Below, piece by piece: positions 45,087 to 50,695 of a stretch of 50,695 nt of DNA. Source of the stretch: Scleroderma bovista (Eukaryota > Basidiomycota > Agaricomycetes > Boletales > Sclerodermataceae); assembly GCA_037178675.1 (NCBI GenBank), contig JAYMGJ010000490.1, positions 1-50,695 on the forward strand, in the 5' to 3' direction. The notes below the pieces were generated by a model, which was not told the DNA's origin, did not search any database, and saw only the letters and a program-made list of their open reading frames with translations. Every line of letters begins with the position of its first letter. Positions within the stretch are counted from its first letter, which is position 1. Position numbers and translations under genes: made by a program.

Positions 45087-47424
45087 TGTCATGCACCAAA
45101 TGTGTTTGGTACTGTGGACATGGAGGAAGTTAGCCGATGAAACTAATGCGAAGAACACACCCAAGATCTGTTGAAAGATTGTTCCGACTTGAGGGATACA
45201 GACAGCCCTCGCTATCCATATCACACAAAGTCAAGACTATCCTTATGCGAAGAATGAATACAAGCTCGTCGTAGCCATCTATCACACAAGAATGACTATC
45301 CTGATGCAAGAGATGAATGCCATCGCTGACAGTGATCTATCGCACGAGAACCATCAAGAAGCAGAAAGAATCCAATGAATAATGATCTTTTTGGTATGAG
45401 AAAGGAGTGCAGCCTTCTGCAGTCCAACTCCCATACCAGAACAACCAAAGAAGCAGAAGAAACAATTGAGAAACGAAGGAGAAAGAGAAGAATCATTTTT
45501 AGCGCCCAAATGTCAAATTTAGGCGCCCAGTGCTGGCATTCCAATATTTTGAATAGCTCCGCCGTTTTTGAAGCTATCAGGCATGTGACTATACCATCAT
45601 GGAGCCTAGACCGTGGTCTATCTGCCTGTCAAGTTTCGACGTAAATCTGATTATTTCCCACGGAGATATTCCACCTGCAATCCAGACACCCGCTTCATCA
45701 GTCACTATGGAGTCCGCATTTTCTCTGGAACGATTCTCCGCTATTGCAGCAGACCTCAACTATGTCCTGCTCTTGGGACAGCCTCTCCCTGAGCTCCTGT
45801 GCACTGCCTAGAACATATCATCCCAGCCTGCTCCCTCAATCCCTCTCATTCTCGGTCAGCGCGTTCTCCTCGTCAGTCCCGTGTCACACACATACTTTGG
45901 TCGCCTCAAGTCTATCGTTAGACTTGAAGACTCATACCTGGTCATCTCTGTGTCTCCTGAGTCCTCTGCATATTGTCCTTTCATCCCAGAGTCATGTCAC
46001 ATCCATCTCCCTCCATCATTCATCTCACTTCCCTGGACACGTCGAATCCGCTACTCACGTTTCACTTCCCTGCTATCCTGCAACAAACAGGGATGAAACA
46101 GTGCTCTAGAACCCTTCTTAGGAGCCCTTATAGAGTACAGAACCTTCCCCTTACTACTCAAGGGAAGACTGCTCTTGGGGAGCACCAATTTTCGCATTTT
46201 TATCCTACAGAAGCTCAACCCAAGGGATTTGTGACACTCTGTGACCAACTGTTACTCCTCTAGACATTCCAGGCCCCCTGACACTGCTCTTCTGGTCGGA
46301 TCAATTCTCTTATTATCCCCCAGCCACTCCCATCAGTGGCACTGCTTCAGAAGCTCATCTCCAGATCTAAAGTTCAATTAAACACAGGTTGTGCTTCCCT
46401 TCTGTCTGAGTCACACAGAGTCACTCTGGCTCACTCTGACTCACTCAGCTGCGCATTATTCATCCCCTCTTGGCATTACTAATCTCCATTATCCTTACCA
46501 ATCACTTACCAATCATCCTTCAAATCATGCTTATTATGCTGCTTATCAATTCATGACTCATGCCCCTATGATTCATATGCATTATGTCATCGCATATGCT
46601 CATTTAGCTTCGATCTACTCATCCCATGCTTTCCCCCCCTCTCTTTTTGGCCCCATGCAATGATTTTTCCATATTCTTGGTTGTGCACCCCTTTTTACCT
46701 ATGTTTTTGGTCATTCCCTTGGCTCAGCACCTTGTTCAGGCTCTCCCCATCAATGACTCAGCCTGATTACACTGCTTATCAATCGCTTACCAATTTCTTA
46801 CCAATCTCTTACCAAGCACTTAGTCATTTGTGCTTACAGGGCCACAGCCCCTCCTGTATATAAACCAGCAGCCAAAGGCTGCAAGGAAGTGTCTGCTTCC
46901 CCCTCAATAAAGCGACCACATTCACTCTCCCTCACTCTCTATAAGCTCCATCTCTGTCTTTGGACTTGTAGGTCACCCAGTGCTGGCCTAAAGCTCCATT
47001 ATTGTTGTTTGTCAGATATACTTGATATCTGATCAGTTCTCTAGGCTCAAGCACAGTCTAGCTCATCAATCCACTCTATCCCATCACTGTCCATCGCATT
47101 CTTGAAGCAGGAACTGTCCCCTTGCTTCCCCTCTGCTCCATCACTGCTGTTACACCCCTGTCATCAATCCATCACCACTGCTCAACCCCAGGACTCTTCC
47201 TAACCACTGTGGTAGGCTGAAGAGGAGTCAATACCATCCCCAGTCGCATCTATTCCCCATCAGAAGCCCTTCCCTTCCCTCCTGCACCTTACCTGAAGGC
47301 TTGCAGCACATCCCCCTGTGGAGATCATATACCAGAACCGCAGAGGAATACCACCACTCGCTTATTGTTGTCATTGGGTGTTGGTTGTTGGTTGTTCTGA
47401 CCTCTTCCCTCACTTAGGCACACA
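45087..47424 (+). mobile_element. Solo LTR, family B, 2338 bp
   Basis: Starts TGTCATGCACC, the same as the 3' LTR at 50136, and is homologous to it over about 410-490 bp. Ends CACACA. CCGG is repeated at 45083-45086 and 47425-47428. A TATATAAA box (46857-46864) and AATAAA (46906-46911) near the 3' end suit a long-U3 LTR. The 5-bp context (TCCGG versus ACCGG) is imperfect, so the duplication may be 4 bp. An LTR of 2.3 kb is large for a fungus. A shortened element with one LTR remains an alternative. Confidence 0.68.
45599..46096 (+). pseudogene. Coding-like frame inside LTR B, one stop
   Basis: A single frame gives about 165 residues of balanced composition (SAFSLERFSAIAADLNYVLL ... GQRVLLVSPVSHTYFGRL ... 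PWTRRIRYSRFTSLLS), broken only by TAG at 45809. Neighbouring frames are low-complexity, whereas this one is not. It could be a captured gene fragment or the element's own N-terminal gag. The family was not recognised. Confidence 0.4.
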
Positions 47425-47797
47425 CCGGTCAAGTCCAGATGGAAATGGGTGAAGGGAGAGGGCAGAGGGCTGGACAAGAGATTAGTTTGACCGGAGATGG
47501 AGACCACTTGGATTCAACGACAAGGGTGTCAAGCATTGATCCCTTGCATAGGTTCCGGTCAAGGTGATGGAGTCAGAGACGGAGGTGGAGACAGACGGAG
47601 ACTGGAGTAGTGACTAAGTTGATTTCAGACTGAGGAGTACAGAATGACCTACAGAGTACTTATACTAAGTGCAAACTAGGGACGAGTATATACAGTGACA
47701 AGTAAACAGCCTGAAAGGTGGACAAGGGATAACTGGAGAAAGTACTAGGTCAGGTGCGATGAAAATAAAGTCAGGTCCGGGTAAAATAAACCAGGTC

Positions 47798-49036
47798 TGT
47801 CAAGATCGGTTCTCCTCGACGATCTTACTAGGAGGTCCAGGGGTGCAGGGAACTAATGAGGAGGTAAGTCCAGACACTAGTATGTGCTACTTAGTGCAGA
47901 GAGTCAAGTCCGGGTCATACGGACGAAGTCCGGGCGCTAGAGGAGCACTGGAAGTAAGTCCGGGTTTTGCGGAGTTAGTCCGGACTGTGGGAAAGTGGAC
48001 CAGAGTAAAGCGTGGTTTGTCCGGACGAAGGACATCCCAGAGGTGGGATAAGTCCTGAGAGGTCTAGCATCGAGTCTGGGACAGAGTTGGCTTTTGCCCT
48101 TGTGCGAGTAGGAGACTTGCTAGGAGCGGACATAGGACCAAGGGGATGAGATAGGATGGAGACCGGAGTTGGCCAGAGTTCAGGAGTTCAGGTGGACGGA
48201 TGGATTAAGGAGAGCATAGTGTGTAGTACAGAGGGAGGAGTATCTTAGTTGAGATTTGATCTAAGGAACTACTAGGCCGGAGTATGGTAGTTTATATAGT
48301 AAAGAGAACTAGAGGTGAGTATATACGGTGACAAGTAAACACCTTAGTTGGGACAAGGGACAGAGCAGAAGCAGACAGGAAAATAAACTAGGTACAGGAA
48401 AATAAACCGGAGCGGAAGCAGACACGGGGAACTAGGATTACAGGGACGACAGAGGAAAAGCAGGGACAAGGGAACTAGGTCGGAAGAGGACAGGTAAGGG
48501 TCAGAGGTGGACTTAACTAATGTTAAGTCTGGAGCGATGTCCAGGACCGGAGGAAGTGGGACTGGAGGAAGTGCACAACCAGAGGAAGTGCAAGAGCGGA
48601 GGGAGTGTGCAGGTGGAGGAAGGGCGGAGTAGCCAGAGGAAGGTCTGGAGTTGGACATGGAAATGTCCTAAGCCTTTGGTGGACCTGACAGAGGAAGCAG
48701 AGCAGGAGTAGGAGCAGAACTGAGCCGGAGTTGGATGTACCAGCCGGAGTTGGGCTACGTTGCAGACAAGGCTAAGGGAGTGGCCGGACTGAAACCGGAG
48801 TAGTGACTAATGGTAGGTACAGGTCCGACACGGAGGAGTTAGACCGCGGATCTGTCTGTAGGAAGACAGGGGTTAGTCCTGAGGTGGAGATGGACGTAGT
48901 GACCGGAGTTGAGCTGGAGTGCAGCTATGGGGCTGGAGATGGCCGGACTAGATCCGGAGTTGCGTCTATGCCTAAGGAGAGGTCAGGCAGGCCAAGGTTA
49001 GACCGGAGTTGCGACTGGAAAAGTATGGATATGACA
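47798..49036 (+). mobile_element. LTR-like element C, 1239 bp, nested in LTR A
   Basis: Starts TGTCAAGATC and ends TATGACA (TGTCA...TGACA termini), flanked by GGTC at 47794-47797 and 49037-49040. It shares words with LTR A (GGTGACAAGTAAAC, ATAAACTAGG) but is too diverged to align throughout, so it is a related family. Many CCGGAGTTG words are present. No coding region. Probably a solo LTR. Confidence 0.75.
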
Positions 49037-49282
49037 GGTCCGGTGAAAATGATACAAGGCAGGAGATATAACAAGTACACAGAGAACTCACAACCAAGCA
49101 GGGTTGACAGCGAGGTGTGGTAAAGATTGGATGCAGACTAGACCAAGGGTCGTAGTTAGCAGAGGATTATCTGCGCGACTGTAACTGGAGTAACTGCGAA
49201 TGACCGGAGTTGAGCTATAGTGCTGCAATGCAACTGGAGTGACCAGATAAGACCTGGAGTTGGACATGGTCGTAACAACACT

Positions 49283-49942
49283 TTACTATCTGTGAAGCTA
49301 TTATCAAGTCCTGTGAAGGTGATCTCAATCTATGGCCCACCAAGGTCCATCACGCTTTCTTTGCAGACAAAGTCATCACCCATCGTTCTACTGGATTGAG
49401 CCCTTACTACCTCCTTCATGGTCTCGATCCTGTCCTCCCATTTGATCTCTTTGAGGCTACCTATCTCGTTGAAGGCTTCTACTCTGAGATGAGCTCAGAG
49501 GAGCTTCTTGCCCTGCGCATCAGACAATTGGAGAAAAGATCAGATGATTTCCATGATGTGTTTACTACTCTACAGAAGACCTGCCTCTGTTCTAAAGCCC
49601 AGTTTGAGAAGATATACCAGACGTCTATTCAAGTCCTCCTACCAGCCTGGAGATCTTGTCCTGGTTCGCAACAGTCAAGTGGAGAAAGAACTAGATCATA
49701 AATCAAAGCCCCGTTACCTTGGCCCCTTTGAAGTTGTTCGTCACACTCAAGGTGGCTCATACGTCCTGAAGGAAATGGATGGAACTGTCTCAGCTCCAGG
49801 CATAGCTGCATTTTGCCTTATCCCCAACTATTCCCAACACACTCCTTTGCCTGACTCTATCATCCCCAACAATGATGAAAGCGACAATGAAAATGCCAAT
49901 GAAAATGGAGAAAAAGGTTATGACTCTGACGACTCATCATGA
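49283..49942 (+). pseudogene. Family B Ty3/gypsy polyprotein, 3' part (integrase C-terminus)
   Basis: Continues the integrase exactly after the ACACT duplication, in the correct phase (ACT ATC TGT GAA...). Recognisable parts are THRSTGLSPYYLLHGLDPVL and, after a net +1 shift near 49620, a GPY/F-type module (SYQPGDLVLVRNSQVEKE; KPRYLGPFEVVRHT). The acidic tail ends at TGA 49942. The region 49943-50135 is non-coding leader to the LTR and includes CGGGGACGATTGCAT just before it. Confidence 0.88.
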
Positions 49943-50135
49943 TGCCCATTATGCCCTCCATGCAACATCTTATGCCTCCCCCACGCTTTCCCACCTATGC
50001 CCCCATGCTATGCTCTTATGCCCACCTATGATTCCTCCCTTGTCAATCCCCCTATGCCAGTCTCCCCAGCTCTTTTTGTTGTCCCACCCTCCTTGTTTGC
50101 AATCGGGGACGATTGCATTTCATGTCGCCTGTGGA

Positions 50136-50550
50136 TGTCATGCACCAAACAGGTTTGGTACAGTGAACATGGAAGATAACGTCTATATTGAATGATCCTA
50201 ATGCGAAGGATGAGTATGATGGAACCTCATCGTAGCCATCTATCACACAAGAAGACTATCCTGATGTGAGAGATGACTGCTGACATCTAGCAGTCATCAC
50301 TTGCACAAGAACTGCCAAGAAGCAGAAGAAACTGAAGGAATAACATCCATTATGGTATGAGAAAGGAATGCAATCTACTGCAGTCCAACTCCCATACCAG
50401 AATGAGCAAAGATGCTGAAGAATTGATGGAGAAATGAAGGAGAAAGAGAAGAAATGATTTTTAGCGCCCAAATGTCATTTTTAGGCACCCAGTGCCGGCA
50501 TTCCGATATTTTGAATAGCTCCGTCGTTTCTGAAGCTATCAAGCATGTAA
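50136..50550 (+). mobile_element. 3' LTR of family B, start only
   Basis: TGTCATGCACC marks the start. It aligns with 45087 onward through a shared block (TTTTTAGCGCCCAAATGTCA) to about 50550, where similarity stops. The rest of the LTR is either outside the window or replaced. Confidence 0.82.
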
Positions 50551-50695
50551 CGGAGGTTACGAGGTACAGCGGATGGCTAAAGACGAGTACAATCAGGTGA
50601 AGCTCAGCTTCGGAGACGAAGGCTATATTCAATACCTAAAGACGAGTACAATCAGGTGAAGCTAAGTAGGATAGTTAGTGTAGTACTTGTAGTGA
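50551..50695. repeat. Short duplication at the right edge
   Basis: TAAAGACGAGTACAATCAGG occurs twice (about 50578 and 50636) in sequence that does not match the long LTR B copy. This may be a further insertion into the LTR. It cannot be resolved at the window edge. Confidence 0.55.

Larger units (their letters stand above)
45052..49277 (+). mobile_element. Solo LTR, family A, inserted in the integrase and itself interrupted
   Basis: Begins TGTCAAGTCC and ends GTAACA, with ACACT duplicated at 45047-45051 and 49278-49282. Removing the two inserts (45087-47424 plus CCGG; 47798-49036 plus GGTC) leaves 35 + 369 + 237 = 641 bp, collinear with the 640-bp solo LTR at 228-867 read in reverse. No internal region of family A is present. 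Confidence 0.92.

Noticed and set aside
45052..49277. Reading the whole 4.2-kb integrase insert as one LTR retrotransposon
   Set aside because: Its parts have separate TG...CA ends and separate duplications, and subtraction leaves exactly one LTR A.

Overview
The window looks like transposon-dense DNA from a basidiomycete fungus, probably an agaricomycete. The reasons are spliceosomal introns of about 47-68 nt with GT...AG ends, CACTA/tnp2-like and large fungal DDE-type transposase genes, Ty3/gypsy and Ty1/copia relics, and GAL4-like cysteine clusters. Only four or five loci look like non-transposon genes. No rRNA, tRNA gene, CRISPR array or bacterial signal was found.

Left third (1-17.3 kb). 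An A-rich tract is followed by a clean solo LTR (228-867, family 'A', 5-bp duplication CTGAC). Then come four nested or adjacent terminal-inverted-repeat elements whose ends start CATCAG (2143-6875 containing 2290-5699; 7513-10083 containing 8171-9394). They are filled with GGT/CAC triplet repeats and one C2H2 zinc-finger gene remnant. A 1-kb minisatellite of a palindromic unit (10.1-11.1 kb) precedes two minus-strand multi-exon genes: a Ser/Pro-rich protein, and a 599-aa protein with a Zn2Cys6-spaced cysteine cluster and a coiled coil. A 16/17-bp minisatellite follows at 15.9-16.3 kb.

Middle (17.3-31.8 kb). A gypsy integrase fragment with a long C-terminal extension and its 3' LTR abuts a copia gag-protease fragment, which runs into ~305-bp tandem repeats. 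Next is an apparently complete DNA transposon, 21983-27062: 29-bp inverted repeats, a 6-bp target duplication (CAGCAA), and one six-exon gene for a ~1470-aa protein combining AT-hooks, a Cys-rich domain, a DDE-type region and a 3'-5' exonuclease-like fold. Two 1187-bp TA-flanked elements in opposite orientation (27985-29171 and 34003-35189), apparently identical, enclose an APH-family kinase-like gene, a 163-aa hypothetical gene and a gypsy gag-protease relic.

Right (33.5-50.7 kb). A CACTA/tnp2-like transposase gene (33526-38702) has a chain of eight in-phase ~20-codon mini-exons. One of the 1187-bp elements sits inside the second of these. A convergent minus-strand partner gene follows (38804-39663). 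From about 40.34 kb to the right edge lies a decayed Ty3/gypsy element (family 'B'): four CGA-to-TGA-type stops, three frameshifts, and an integrase split by a solo LTR A. That LTR itself carries a 2.3-kb solo LTR B and a 1.2-kb LTR-like element C. Removing the inserts leaves 641 bp of LTR A, matching the 640-bp solo copy at the left edge.

Little here forms a pathway. The genes are mostly independent mobile-element functions, and the main story is layered insertion and exon/minisatellite amplification. All names rest on motif recognition by eye; no database search was possible.
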